Part shown: positions 22,956 to 34,726 of the stretch, piece after piece
Layout: every line of letters begins with the position of its first letter
Numbering within the stretch: the first letter of the stretch is position 1
Assembly (NCBI GenBank): GCA_028554755.1
Contig: JAPTOF010000020.1
Coordinates: 9,639,001 to 9,703,000, forward strand
Direction of reading: 5' to 3'
Length of the DNA stretch: 64,000 nt
From: Cordia subcordata
Taxonomy: Eukaryota; Streptophyta; Magnoliopsida; Boraginales; Cordiaceae
Position numbers and translations under genes: made by a program
The notes under the pieces: generated by a model
Seen by the model: the letters and a program-made list of their open reading frames with translations, nothing else
Databases searched by the model: none
What the model was told of the DNA's origin: nothing

Positions 22956-23855
22956 CTAAAGTTAATAGAAAAACAAACTAGCTTCGTAAATTACATTTGT
23001 GTCCTTGCAAATGAAAAAACAAAAACCTTCTGTTTTTTATTTTAAATATTTTGCATGACTAGTTCACTATTATAGTTGGTGAAAAAAAAAATTAAAACTT
23101 CTCCAAATTAAAGGTCATATGACATTTGAAAAGTTTCAAAATCTTCTCTAAGAAAAGAATCTAATAAATATTTTATATTTGTAATTACTTTAAAACTAAA
23201 ATGCTCTTATTTGCCTTAGCTGTACTAAGATTATCAATGAATAGTATATAAATGTATAATATTAAATGCAAAGTTATGAAATATTTTAGTTTATATTTAG
23301 TACTTTTTTGGGCAACAAAAATTGGGTATACCATATATCCTCTATCCAAAATTGCTTTCGGTAGGAACAAGTACCTCTAGGTGCGTAGATTTTGTAAGCT
23401 AAGTCTATGGATGAATTTTAAATATAAAAACCTGAACCTTTAAATTGCATGAATGGTAAATAACATGAAAGTTATAAAATAGGTTTTTAAGTAATTTTGC
23501 GATTGCAATAGTGATGAGGCAACTTCCATATAATAATCTATTTTTGGACAATTAATTTTCCTATTCTAAATAACTACATCATTTGCCAAACAAATAAATA
23601 AAATAACATAATTGCATAATTTTATGTTCATAAAATTATTACATTTTACAGATCAACAACTATATAGAAGATTTATATAGATAACTCAACTAGAATTTTC
23701 TTCAATCAAAAAGTAGCTAATTGCATTATCATTAAGGGAAATGGTATTTTGTGAAAGTATTTAATTTTTTCATTAACTTGAACTAACAAAGGAAATTGAA
23801 TGCCACTAGATGCTATAGTTTTAGTTTTCCTAGAGAAGCGTGGCCAAGTCAAGAT
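22956..23855. other. AT-rich intergenic DNA, no gene seen
   Basis: Only short unsupported frames, such as 23185-23370 on the minus strand. Nothing identifiable until copia sequence begins at about 23860. Confidence 0.5.
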
Positions 23856-23859
23856 TTTC

Positions 23860-25939
23860 ACAATAGTAGAGGAAAAGATTCAGGTGAATGAGTAGTAGAT
23901 GCTGCAATGTACGTGGAGATGGGTAGGTTGATGCAGATTCACAAGTTCAAAGAGCCTCCCAACTTTGCGACCTATCCTAAGTGTTTTGTCATGTTCACGG
24001 TCCTACACAAAAGAACTAGAGGATGAATTTACGACAGTAAGACCAAAATCACAAAGTTCACTGACTAAGACGAGATTTAATATGGGTTTATATACTATAT
24101 AGGTTTGTAGAAGTGTAACTTGTGAGGTAATAACAGTGCCTATGGGTCTAACTAACATTGTGGTACCATCGACTGTATAAATAGAGGGTGTAAGGGAGGT
24201 AAAAGAAATGTTAGTAAGATCGCATGAATCAGCCATCAGTTGATTGGAGCATGTAGAGTCAAAATACCAAGAGGACCTACCAAGTGTGGTAAAGAAAGCA
24301 GTCAACAAGGACGAAGACTGTGCAAGAACCTGCGTAAGAATATCTTGAAGGTCGTTGATTGAAATGGATGTGGATAGAGGTGATGAAGAACTAGTAACCT
24401 CTTCAATGGCAGCAACAGATCGTAGTGGGAAAGCATAAGTAGATTCAATGGATCCATCCTATAAAAGACTTGTCACAGTTCTGTCTATGAAAGCGCTCTC
24501 TTGGTAGATGGTTAGTGCCCTTCTCCTTACATAAGTGACAATTCTTTCGGGGTGGTTTCTAACAATATGTCAAAGCTTAAAATAGTATCGAAACTTTACC
24601 TGAGACTTTTGCTGATTTCTTTGGAGTTACTAGAGGAAGTAGAAAGCACAACTTCAAAAGGTCCAACTTCTGGATCTAAGATGAGTTTCTTCAGATAATA
24701 GATCTTGGACCGCCTATTCGAAAGTGGGAAATAGACTATAATACAAAACCAAAGCATAAAATAGCTTAAAGTCATCATGTTGACTAATCAAGAACTGAAC
24801 TAGACGTCCTTGATCTCTTCAATATGCAAATTTTTCAACAACGTCAGTAGATGTTCAAGTTGGATCAGAGGTCATAAGTTGATCCCATACTTCGTGCATC
24901 TGGTAGAGAAAAGTTATTGATGGACTAACCAGCATCTTGACGCATATGGTAGAGTATTCTAGCAAGCTGATACTGACGAGCACCATCTCCAGTAATATAC
25001 CATTGAGCAAGAAAATCCCATATCTATTTAGTTGTATCAAATCGGCTGAATTAAATACCAAGGAAAGAAATAGAGTTGTTGCGAAGCAAAGTGACATTGG
25101 TTTTTGATGTTCCAATCTTCTAATCTCTCAGCATATCTTTCATCTAATTCATTTTTCCCTTTTTTCAGTTATTTGATACCCCTAGTTACGATTCTCGAAT
25201 GTTTTGTCTTTCAGTAAAACTTGTCGTGGTCTAAGCCCATCATACATAATTTCCTCTGCTAAATGTTAAGGTAACATCTTGTGCAGTGTCTATACAATCC
25301 ATTAGTGATGAAATTGATATTTCAAGTAGGAATTTGAAGAAACTAACTGTAAAAATGGATTCAGGATGCTGAAAAACCTTAGGAAGGGTCCCTCTTCTTC
25401 TTTTTTTCTTTTTTAATTTTTTTCTTCATTCATTTTTGGCTTTTTTTTTGAAAAATAGAATTTCAAAAATCAAAATAAGGCTACTTATGTGTCAGAATAC
25501 TAACTTTGCAATGAAGCGGCAGACACGTGTTAGTTGAGTGATAAATAGATAGATGACATGGCAGGCAAATGGCCCTGATGTGGTAGAGAGACGGTATTGA
25601 CGTGGCTTACAGGTGACAACATCATCAGCAAGGCCCTGTTTGGTAGGCACATAAAAAGCAAAAATGGAGCAGTCTCTTCCAGCGATGCATGAAGGTGCAT
25701 AAGATGGCTATTGGTGGTGATTAAGATATTGCTGAGCTCGTCCCAACGAGATCTATCCAATGGGCTGGTGCATGGGTCAGTAAGATGGTGGTAAATGACC
25801 AGGAAAACCTCAAACGGTTTGTTTATTGAAGCTATTTCGATTTTTAGCTAGAAAACAATTTATTTTACATTTCAAATTGTATTAGTTTAAACAAGTAAAA
25901 GCATTTGCATAGGCTACGAGCTACCAAGCTCTAATACCA
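23860..25939 (-). pseudogene. Ty1/copia gag-protease-integrase N-terminus, truncated (element C)
   Basis: Minus-strand frames from about 25300 to 23860 carry, in order: a copia gag core (about 25115-24855); a knuckle-like CHLCKEKGTNH with following basic sequence near 24540; the protease frame 24308-24003 (SSWYFDSTCSNQLMADS, then HTVDGTT-like and LNLVLVSELCDFGLTV); and GRKVGRLFELVNLHQP near 23960, normally just before the integrase zinc finger. The protease motif is DST where the family has DSG, so the catalytic glycine is lost. The copy stops before integrase, and RT and RNase H are missing. Many frameshifts are present. Its LTR and primer site adjoin at 25926-26078. Confidence 0.8.
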
Positions 25940-26078
25940 TGTTGAAACAGAGAATGAAAAAGATAAGTTTTCAATGAAGAGCTTATATTTCTTTGAATGA
26001 TTTGTTCTATACAATATGAGTTCCTTATATACGCGTATAACTCTAATCACATTAATTACAAATTCTTAAGATCATGCT
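25926..26078 (-). repeat. primer site and broken 5' LTR of copia element C
   Basis: On the minus strand TGGTATTAGAGCTTGG (25939-25924) follows an LTR whose end is CTCTGTTTCAACA. This is the initiator-Met primer site usual in copia elements. The LTR runs from 25940 to 26078, where gypsy element B begins, and probably resumes at 31302-31389 on the far side of B. Confidence 0.7.
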
Positions 26079-27939
26079 TGATAATGTTGAAATTATCTGG
26101 TTCAAGTAGACCTTATGAGATGCCCCTAATACATGGGTTGACTTGCAAGAAACAAAAAAGTGTGTGAGATCTTGGAACATCAGTGTGATACCAACCAAAG
26201 ACTCTCCAACACTCAAGTTAATTATGTGATCTAAGCTCAAGAAAGTGGGGTACGGCTAGTGTAAAAGCTAGATGTGTCGTACCTTATGCTTTGTTAATGG
26301 CCATCTATTTGTTGCCTAATATTGCACACACAAGTATGCATATTGCACAAGTAATATAATGATGAATAGAGATCGTTCCCTCAGGAGCGTTAACCAATTT
26401 TTTATGTTAATCACCAACTATTATCCTTAAACCCTAGTCAAATTGCTGAATGTTGGGAATTGCAAGAATTAAATACTCCAAATTAAATAACAAAACAAAT
26501 AGAATAAATAACAAAATCAATGGAGAACACCTAGGACTACAATTAAATCTGATGCCAGGTCAATTGATTTATTCTCATCCCATTCATCCTAATTGAGTTT
26601 GATTACTAACTTGGGGAACTATTGCTTCTTTAACCTTCTGTCGAGTAACTAAAGAACTAATTTAATATAAATCAGGAGTTATATGTCTATGCTAAAGAAT
26701 TAGATTAAACTGATTTAGATTAGCCCCAAATTGGCTACCTAGGGTAATTAGGTATAAGTCTATCCTGATTACGAATCAAATTAATCTCATCTACTTAGAC
26801 TAATTCGAATAAAGGCTACTCGTTCTAGACCTAGAACCCAATTTCCTTTGTCAATTCAATTAGGTCCTGTTAAATTAATAGTTGGTCAGGCTTTTAAATA
26901 ACAATTCACACAAGAACAAATAAGTAATTCAAAACACAATCATAGATAGAATGGAATGGAAATAAAATTTCAATTAATTGATAAAAGAGTCCATTGCAAT
27001 TCTAGAAAAGAGAATTTTAGTTCATCATAGCCATAAGAAACATCCCCAAAGAATTTTAAAACTGAAGCATAGCTAAGAGAGAGTAAATAGAGAGAGGGAA
27101 TGAAAAACTCTCTTATGAAAGCGCCAAATCTACAAAAATCTTGATGTTTCTCCCTCCAAGCATGTCCAATCTTGTCCTTCAAGGTGTAGTAGGTGTCCTT
27201 CCCTTTAATTAGGTTAAAATCCCCTTAAATAGCTCTAATTGGACGCCTAAACTTAGGTGAATTTGACCCATAAAACACAGTTGCGCATGACTTTATCAGC
27301 CCAACCCTATCTAAATGGCAAAATCGCCCTACTAAATGGGAATGTCTCTGTTTGCACATTTTTCTTCAGCTCTGGCAACCTTAAAGAAGGGAAAATTTCC
27401 CCTTTAAATGGAAAGCTTGAAGCCAGGTACGAGATTTTCTTGAATTTTCTTCTTTTTGGCCTCTTTAGCTTTCATCTTTTACACTCTAGTGACCTTCACA
27501 AAGTCCTCCTAACACAACAAAAACACTATCAAATTTAAGCAACATATTCCAAGACCAAATGGACACTCAAACTAATAAAATTATCCACAATAGACTTCAA
27601 ATCTAATAAAATCGACACTCAAAGCTAACATGTATAAAGACAAATAACTCTCATATGGAGAGTTATCATTACTTATAGTCGTCATTGAAGTAGTCTTTGG
27701 ATTGATATAGACTCTTAGAGAGCTCATCCATTCATGAAGCTGATAAGATAGATGGATGAGCTTGAGGATTTAGTCTCATAGCAGAAGTCTTGCTTATCAT
27801 AGGCCAACTTGTTGCCTCAAGAGTCCTGCTCCTGCCATCTTGGGTCCTAATTACCAATGGTTCACACCGTGAGACCAGTGGATCCATCTAACCCATTTTA
27901 TCACAAAAATCCATTGGACTGGATCAACCCATACCATCA
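26079..27939 (-). repeat. 3' LTR of element B, split by an insertion
   Basis: 26079-26309 and 27669-27939 together (about 502 bp) align with the right LTR 30798-31296 (499 bp). It begins TGATAATGTTG and ends CATACCATCA. Confidence 0.85.
26310..27668. mobile_element. LTR-like insertion inside the LTR of element B (D), probable solo LTR
   Basis: The 1359 bp absent from the partner LTR start TGTTGCC and end GAGAGTTATCA, so the ends are TG and CA. Flanks CTATT and TTACT are only a weak duplication. Near the right end is a perfect hairpin ATAACTCTC-ATATG-GAGAGTTAT (27644-27666). No coding sequence was recognised; the frames at 26970-27182 and 27257-27538 are unsupported. A solo LTR is the likeliest reading; another non-autonomous element is possible. 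Confidence 0.55.
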
Positions 27940-28489
27940 ACCCCTTTCATTCAATTTGGGTGAGTATTGGAATGCAGCTTGAATTGACCAAGAGCTTTCT
28001 TCAATTTGAACCGTCCTACCTACCTCATTAATAAGCCATCCGCGTTATCTGCATGTGCCATTTGCTCGTGTGTGCTACGTGTCACTTGGATTCATTTCCA
28101 CTAACGATTTCCTTGGAAGCTCGAAGCAGTTTGTGCATACTGCCCCTCATTTAGAACCCTTAGCTCTCAAAGTTTCAACCAACTTCTATCCAAGTATGCT
28201 TCATCATCCTTTCCTTATCATTTATTCTCCACCAATCCTTCCAGATGGCCTCTGACTCTAATTCCCAGAACATAGAATCCCCTTGCTACGACGAAGGGCT
28301 GGAGACTACCTATAAAACCCTAAACTGCCTCTCAACACCAAAACACAGTTATCTCCTCTCGACCTGCTGAAGGTACTTCCCATCTTCACCAGGCCACGAA
28401 GAAAAGTTCTTTGAAGCAGAACGCAGGAGTGCTTAACAACTGAGGAAACTAAGTTATACATTGTGGGTTGTAAAGCCATCGAGCCTCCA

Positions 28490-29430
28490 TTCAAGTAAAG
28501 GATCCCAACTCAAACTGAAAGGTCTTGCAATCCTTTAGAGGGCAAATTAGCCATATATGAGTATGTCTTGATCACTGGGCTCTGCTTCCCTATCCCTGAC
28601 TTTGTGGCGGAAGTCTTTACTTATTTACATATTTCACCCAATCAATTACAGCCAAACAGTTGGACCCAACTACTCACTTTTTACTTAAGGCCAAGGTTTT
28701 GAAGGTCACCCCTACCGTAAACCTCTTTCTCATGGCCTTCTAGATCAATGTCGGCTTTGAGGATACCGCTAGTTAATGCCACTTATATGGCAAATGTGGT
28801 GACCTACTGACAGGCTTCTCTAGCTCCAATAAGGGCTAGCACAAAAAATATATTTTCATGAAGAACCCAACTCTTTGGAACGTGCCTACACACTGGGGCC
28901 ATTTGCGAAAAGATATCCCCAACTCTTCACCCTCTCCTCCTAGGAAATCAAAGACTGGGACAAACTAAAAGAAACAAAGATTGAACATTTTTCCCTTTCT
29001 CTTTGCAACCCCCACGAAATAATAAAGTCTTAACTTTACCCTGAGTTCATAGCCTGGCCATATGTTAGGGCTCCGAAGCATTAGATTCTCTCTTTATTGT
29101 TTTTTCATAGATTAATTATTTGCGAATTGACCTTTATTTGTTTGCTTTGTGCAACCATGGCTTGAAAGATGCTTGCTGATGTCCGCACAGAGCTTGACGC
29201 CCTGGACCAAGCATCTAAAGCCTCTAGAAAGGGTAAAAAGAAGAAAGCAGTTCCTTCTGCTCTTAAGCCCCTTGCAACACCAATCTCTCCTAACTTTAAG
29301 GGCTAACTGAGCTTTGAAATTCCTTCTGGACCTCCACCAGCATTTGAAAGGAAGAGAAAACACCTTCACTCCTTTCCCAATCTGACCATTATCCCCAGCC
29401 TCAAACGCACAAAGCCCAACAAGACTGAAT
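28490..29430 (+). pseudogene. opposite-strand ORF of element B, Transposase_28-like remnant
   Basis: On the plus strand, opposite to gag, the frame contains LITGLCFPIPDFVAEVF and YLHISPNQLQPNSWTQLLTF (about 28560-28690). This matches the pattern of the 'putative gypsy type transposon' domain (Pfam Transposase_28), found in ORFs carried by plant Tat elements. Further on (29168-29430) is a basic tail with KKKKAVPSALKP and a Pro/Lys-rich end. Frames before and after are broken by stops (about 28692, 28740, 29306). Despite the domain name, no transposase activity is established for it. Confidence 0.65.
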
Positions 29431-30060
29431 GAGGGGGCTCATCCACCGGAAAGTTGAGTCTAGTCAGCACATATCCCTTAAAACGTCCATCTATCAAGCT
29501 CGTACTTGTTCTAGCAGAGAAAAAAGACGGTGAATCAAGCTCTAAGCCAATTGTTCTGCTACCAATCCTTCCTCATTCATCTACTTCGTGCAAGGGAACA
29601 AAGTCACCCTTATACCCATTAGAGATGTTGACATCGAAACCCTACTTCGCAACTTGGGGAAGAGTTACAACCGGGTATGTGCTTTCTACCCTTTAATTTT
29701 ATTGATTACGAACTTAACACAACTTCTCACCTTTCTCTTGCTCTATTTTTAGATCTTAGGTCATGACAACGGCATGAAAAGGAGCTTAAACTTTGCTAGA
29801 GCCATGATGGGTGAAGTTTTATACTGCTCAAACTTCTTCAGATTTGGCAACCCCGATAGCCCTTGATCCATGATGACTTCCGAAGAAGTCATAAAGCTCT
29901 ATTGAGCTAAGAAGAAAGCTTAGGTTGACCATGACTTGGCCTTGATAGAAAAGCAGTTGGTTAAGAGAGCCCTAAAGGAAGTCCATTCTAAGCTGATGAA
30001 GTCAACCAAGAGAGCCCTAAAGAAAGTCCACTCTAGCTCGAGATTGGTTCTATGTCTTGT
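29431..30060 (+). other. interior of element B, continued opposite-strand coding remnant
   Basis: Plus-strand frames at 29454-29696 and 29936-30121 are Lys/Ser-rich. The second has an almost exact repeat of KRALKEVHS-type units (KRALKEVHSKLMKST, KRALKKVHSSS), encoded by a tandem duplication at about 29958-30032. This is probably the coiled-coil tail of the same opposite-strand ORF, now out of frame. Confidence 0.45.
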
Positions 30061-30790
30061 CTATTGCACAAGTTCTGCCATCAGATTTCTTATTTCTATC
30101 ACAGAATCTTGGACATTATGATACATTAGATTCTCCATAGGACCTCCTTGAGTCAGAGCCCTTTGTGATAGTTCGAGAACCTGTAAACCTACAGTCGCAG
30201 TGGCTTTTGAGGGTCGGGTGTAGGATCTGCACCAGGTTGTAGTGTTTGAGGAAATGGAATCAAATTTGTAGCTAGAGTTACTAGTGGCCCTTGAGTGAAT
30301 GGGCATGGGTCGTACGTGACACTACTCCTTTGGTCGGCTAAGATTGTTGGGTCGATAATGGGAATCCCATAGGTGTTTGGGATGGTAGGTATAAGATCTG
30401 CCATGACAATGGTAGTTACATACCCCAATAAATATTGTGTTCGAACCCCTATGGTCTTACCTATGGCATAACACCTCCTAAAACTAGAAGTGTATGTCGA
30501 GGGGTGTGCATGCCGGGCTGAGATGTGTAATTCCTTGACCAAGTTAGGGGAACGATGGGTACCATGGATAACCCGGGGAAGCAGCAGGTACTATGGATAA
30601 CCCAAAAGTGGTGGTTAAGCCTGGTTCAGCTGGGTTGATATGTTGGATTTTGCCCTTCACCCTGAGATTCAAACAAGGGGAGGTAAGAGGTGATGTCTTC
30701 TGTTGACTCGACATTCTCAACCCCTAGATGGTTACAAAGAGACTTGATTTTATGGTTACTCAATAGGAATAAAAACGTTCCCACAGACGA
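30061..30790 (-). pseudogene. Gag N-terminal remnant of element B
   Basis: Directly inside the 5' LTR on the minus strand are Pro/Thr-rich frames 30542-30189 and 30306-30061, the second ending MENLMYHNVQDSVIEIRNLM. The position after the leader and this composition fit the poorly conserved start of plant gypsy gag. No capsid core follows, so it is truncated. The assignment rests on position more than on sequence. Confidence 0.45.
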
Positions 30791-30797
30791 CGCCAAC

Positions 30798-31296
30798 TAA
30801 TAATGTTGAAATTATCAAGTTCGGCTATACCTCATAAGATGCCCCGAATACACCTGGGTTGACTTGCAAGAAAGAGAAGCGCATGTGAGACCTTGGGACA
30901 CCAGTGTGGTGTTGGCCAAAGACCCTCCAACATTCAAGTTAATAGTGTGATCTAAGCTCAAGAAAGTAGGGTATGGCTAGTGTAAAAGCTAGATGTGTCT
31001 TACCTTGTGCTTGGTCAATTGCCGCCTATTTATAGCCACTATTGAAGCAATCTTTGGATTGATATAGACTCTATTAGAGCTCATCTATTCACAAAGCTGA
31101 CAAGCTTGATGGATGAGCTTGAAGATTTAGTCTCACAACAGAAGTCTTAGTTATCATAAGCCTTAGCCTTATCGCCTCAAGAGTCTTCCTTCTACCATCT
31201 TAGGTTCTAATTACCCAACGATTCACATCGTGAGACCATTGGATTCATTGACCCATTTCATCACAAATATCCATTAGGTCAAATCGAGCCATATCA
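30798..31296 (-). repeat. 5' LTR of element B
   Basis: 499 bp, aligned with the left LTR. Its first two bases read TA instead of TG, a single change from the partner. It ends ATATCA, followed by ATGCT. Confidence 0.85.
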
Positions 31297-31301
31297 ATGC
31301 T

Positions 31302-31389
31302 AATTATACAAGTAAAGAAGGTAATGAATCAATCTAGCTAATTTACATATATAAGGGAAATGTTATTAATTAGAAAATAATCTTTAACA
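31302..31389 (-). repeat. probable outer part of the 5' LTR of copia element C
   Basis: Removing element B and one ATGCT copy joins this stretch to 26073. It runs to CTTTAACA, a plausible LTR edge. No second C LTR exists in the window to confirm the border. Confidence 0.4.
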
Positions 31390-31439
31390 AAGGTCTTATA
31401 TGATGAACTTGAATATTGTAATTTTTTGTGTAATATAAA

Positions 31440-32338
31440 GGGTAAATCCCATTTTTCCCCCATGGGTTCTTGGTTAAAGTCAAAACACCACCAAGAACTT
31501 TTTATATTATTCATATTCCCCCATAATATTAAAATGTGCCAAACAAAACCTTAAGAGTATGGATATTTTATTTTATTTTACTAAAAGATATAATCTCTAA
31601 TACATCATCCATATACTACACACCATCAAAAAATTTTCAAAAGAAAAAAAGCACTATTACCAATGGTCTAGACTTATTAAAAAGTTTTTTTTGATGGAAT
31701 GCATAATGCCTTTATATATTGGGAGTTGTAGTCATTTTAATAAAATAAATGGACAAAAATTAACAAAAAAATATGGTGTAATATGTGATTGTCTATGCAT
31801 AGGTGGATTATTCTTTTTCTAAATAAAATAGAAAGAAAAATATATACGAGGTTTTGTGGGGTAATTTTTATTTTATCGAGATAATAGTTTTTGAAAAATT
31901 AAAATAAAAAGACAAAAATATGCAAAAATTTTGTATTGTGATGTGTAGTGTGCCTATGAAGTGTGGAACTTTAATTTTTCTAAATGAAGATGTTGATAGC
32001 GAGTGATTCACCCATAAAAGTCCATTATACTCTCCTTTCGTAGAAGTTGGGGTAGCAGGTCTTTTCTTGATCTTAGGGGGTGGAGGGTTTTCCTTGGAAG
32101 ACCTCCAATGATAGCAAAATCGAAAGCATTGCACTTGATATGATAGACCAAGGGTGAAAGCCAAGAAAGAAGATGACCTCTTACCATGTCCTAACTAGGG
32201 CCATATAACGATAGAATATCTTTATCATTAAAGATTTGTTTGGAACAACTTAATACTACGGAACATGGGAAATATAAAAGGCTTATGGGGCACTTTGAAT
32301 TTTACCCAAGAACTCATGGGGGAAAATGTGATTAACTC
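31440..32338. mobile_element. 0.9-kb TIR DNA transposon, non-autonomous
   Basis: Left terminus GGGTAAATCCCATTTTTCCC followed by CATGGGTTCTTGGTTAAAGT. The complement of the right terminus reads GAGTTAATCACATTTTCCCC then CATGAGTTCTTGGGTAAAAT, giving TIRs of about 45 bp. Flanks TAATATAAA and ATGAATAAA may be a decayed 9-bp duplication. The minus-strand frame 32164-31868 is not recognised as a transposase and may be captured or random sequence. Confidence 0.65.
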
Positions 32339-32484
32339 ATGAATAAATTAGCATATGTCATTTGTGGAAATTGAAAAAAAAAAAAAGAAAGAAGAAAACA
32401 TGGGGAGAAAATATGAAAAGGTTAAAGATGGTTAGAGCCACCACCAATGGTGGCTCAAGAAAAGAGAAAGACTTGTAAAGACTA

Positions 32485-34091
32485 TGATCGTGTACTCAGT
32501 GGTATGTGGAAATAAAACGCAATTACAACCAAGTTTTACACTTGCAAATGTATGGATCGTGTATAGTATAGTGCGTGCGGACGGCTATCGTCTCCATAGG
32601 GAGGTTACCTTAGCTTGGTCTCTATGTGCTTAGGTGCCTAAAACTTGGTACATGTGTGTGTGTATATTTTTGGCCTTTTGAGGATTAAAAGGAGCTCAAA
32701 ATGATGGAAAATAAACGTAAGTTGTGGAGGAATTTAAGGGTGTCAAGCTTGGGAAGGAAACTTAACAAAGAAGAAAGGGACCCAGCGTGATTGCGTTGCA
32801 ACTAGACTCGGACTTTAATATCAGATTAGGTCTACCTATGGCTCAATATCTCTTAAGATTTCTTAGCTAATTAACCTAATTATCCATTAAGACTCAGTGC
32901 GAATCCATCCCTTGGTGTTGACTCCTAGAGTCAAAGCGTGGTCCTTATGATTTAGGGTATCACAGCTTAATTAACTAAGTTTTCTTGTCGTGCCTCACTA
33001 ACTAACCTAATTATCCACTTAGACTTGATGCAGGTCCCTCCCTCGGCATCGAATTCTAGAGTCACGGCGTGGTCCTTATAACCTAAAGTTTTAAGGCTTA
33101 GCTAATTAGGTCTTGGGTGGTGTTAATTGAATCTTAACCTAGTGTTTAATTTGTTAGCTAGATTTAAAGCTAAGAACTAAGCCATCTAGGTTTGATTAGA
33201 CTAAGTCGGACACCTATTAATTAAGGAACACAACTATAGCCTAAACATGAATGAAGAACCATCAATCAACATCACAGAAGTAAGATATAAGCATTTATTG
33301 CACAAATAACACATGCATATTCACCTAGGTATTTTAACAAACACAGACATGTTTGATTTCCAATACATAGACATATTGAATCATACCATAGATTCATGCA
33401 AACAAAGATGTATTAACAGCCAAAGACATACACAAATCTTTTATTCATAGCCCTAGTCTAATACACAACAACAAACACCCAAAGATCTAGCCTAATCTAG
33501 CAACATGTTTACAAGAAATAGGAAGAGAACAAGAAGAACTCCCTTAATTCTTGCTTCCAAATCGTACAAATCCTTCAAATCCTTGTTAAATGCTTCAATT
33601 CTACCTTGGTGTGGGGTTTAGATGGTGGCTTTGGGTATTTGGCGAAGTAGGAAAAGGATTAGGGTTTATTAGGGTTTTGAAAATTAAGCTCCTCCCTTAA
33701 AAATGATTTAAAACGGGCTATTTATAGACTCTTTAGTGCAAGTACAAAGGGACCCTACCAGGTAGTTGGTATTTACCAGGGGACCTTACCGAGTAGCCCC
33801 CAATGCCTTGACAGTTCTACTTGAAACTTCATTTTTGGCTTATTTCTTCATCTTTTTGTTTCTAGTCTTTAATGTTTAGCTCGTTTCTTCCTTGTTTAAG
33901 CTCGACCCATCCTAAAACTCAACTAAAACACAAAATATAACACTCAATATAGTATTTATGCATCTAAATACATTATGTACAAATATTAACAATTATGCAA
34001 AAACTCTATACTAAATGCACTCAATTAGCCTAAACACCTCTAAATGTTATGCAAACACTATATACAACACATGCACAAGTGACATAGATCA
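32485..34091. mobile_element. solo LTR (1607 bp) inside the LTR of element F (E)
   Basis: Absent from the partner LTR of F. It begins TGATC and ends GATCA, with a perfect target duplication GACTA (32480-32484, 34092-34096). There is no internal gag-pol. The content (GCAAATGTATGGATCGTG, then a GGTCTAGATTC-like leader) resembles long LTRs of plant gypsy elements. It probably arose by recombination between two LTRs. Confidence 0.85.
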
Positions 34092-34466
34092 GACTACATT
34101 GTGAATTCTTGATATTTGTAAATATAATAAAATGACTTATTTATAGGCTTCATAACTTATAACCAAGACCAAAAAGCTAGACTAAGAAGGTAATTAAAAT
34201 ACTAAGGCAACTAAAATAATAAGGAAACGAATTTAATTAATTACTTGGTCTATACTATTGCCTAATCTAGTAGCACAAAATAAAAATATATATCAGTAAT
34301 AAAAATATTCTTCAACAACCCCTCTTAAACTCTAATGGTCTAAGAGAGACCAACTTGAGTTTGATAACTGAATTACTGAGTAGTCTTTGGAATGGCAACT
34401 GAACTTGAATGGGTAGCTATGATGAGCCGCCAGGAATGAGAACCAAGAATGCCAAAAATGGGATTA

Positions 34467-34726
34467 AGCTCAATGAGCTAAAGCAAGAATTGCAAACCAA
34501 CAAGCAAAAATAGGATTTAGCTCATTTGAGCTAAAGAAAGAAGATCACAAACCAAGAACCAAGAATGGGATTGAGCTTAAACAAGCTAAAGCAAAAATCC
34601 CACAAAACCAAGATCAATAAAAAATCAAGAATCAAGAGCTCATACGAGCTAAACAACAAGAGAGATGTGAGAATCTCATGAAACTAAGAATAGACAAGAA
34701 TTAAGAATCAAGAACTCATATGAGCT
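34467..34726. repeat. five spaced AGCTC hairpins in the interior of element F
   Basis: Inverted repeats at 34467-34479, 34519-34532, 34574-34587, 34637-34650 and 34713-34726: AGCTC/GAGCT, AGCTCA/TGAGCT, AGCTT/AAGCT, AGCTC/GAGCT and AACTC/GAGCT (one mismatch). Loops are 2-4 bases and each hairpin is followed by AAA. The third changes both arms and still pairs. Flanks repeat CAAGAAT and AACCAAGA phrases. Confidence 0.75.

Larger units (their letters stand above)
26079..31296 (-). mobile_element. Ty3/gypsy Tat-like retrotransposon, non-autonomous (element B)
   Basis: LTRs at 26079-27939 (containing a 1359-bp insertion) and 30798-31296 are flanked by the perfect duplication ATGCT (26074-26078 and 31297-31301). 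On the minus strand the right LTR is followed by GTTGGCGTCGTCTGTGGGAA, a leader common in plant gypsy elements. A purine tract (GAATGAAAGGGG) adjoins the left LTR. The 2.86-kb interior holds a gag-like start on the minus strand and an opposite-strand Transposase_28-type ORF, with no protease, RT or integrase seen. It would need proteins from a relative to move. It sits in the LTR of copia element C. Confidence 0.85.

Noticed and set aside
26310..27668. Helitron
   Set aside because: A terminal hairpin is present, but no 5' TC or 3' CTRR end was seen and the ends are TG...CA.
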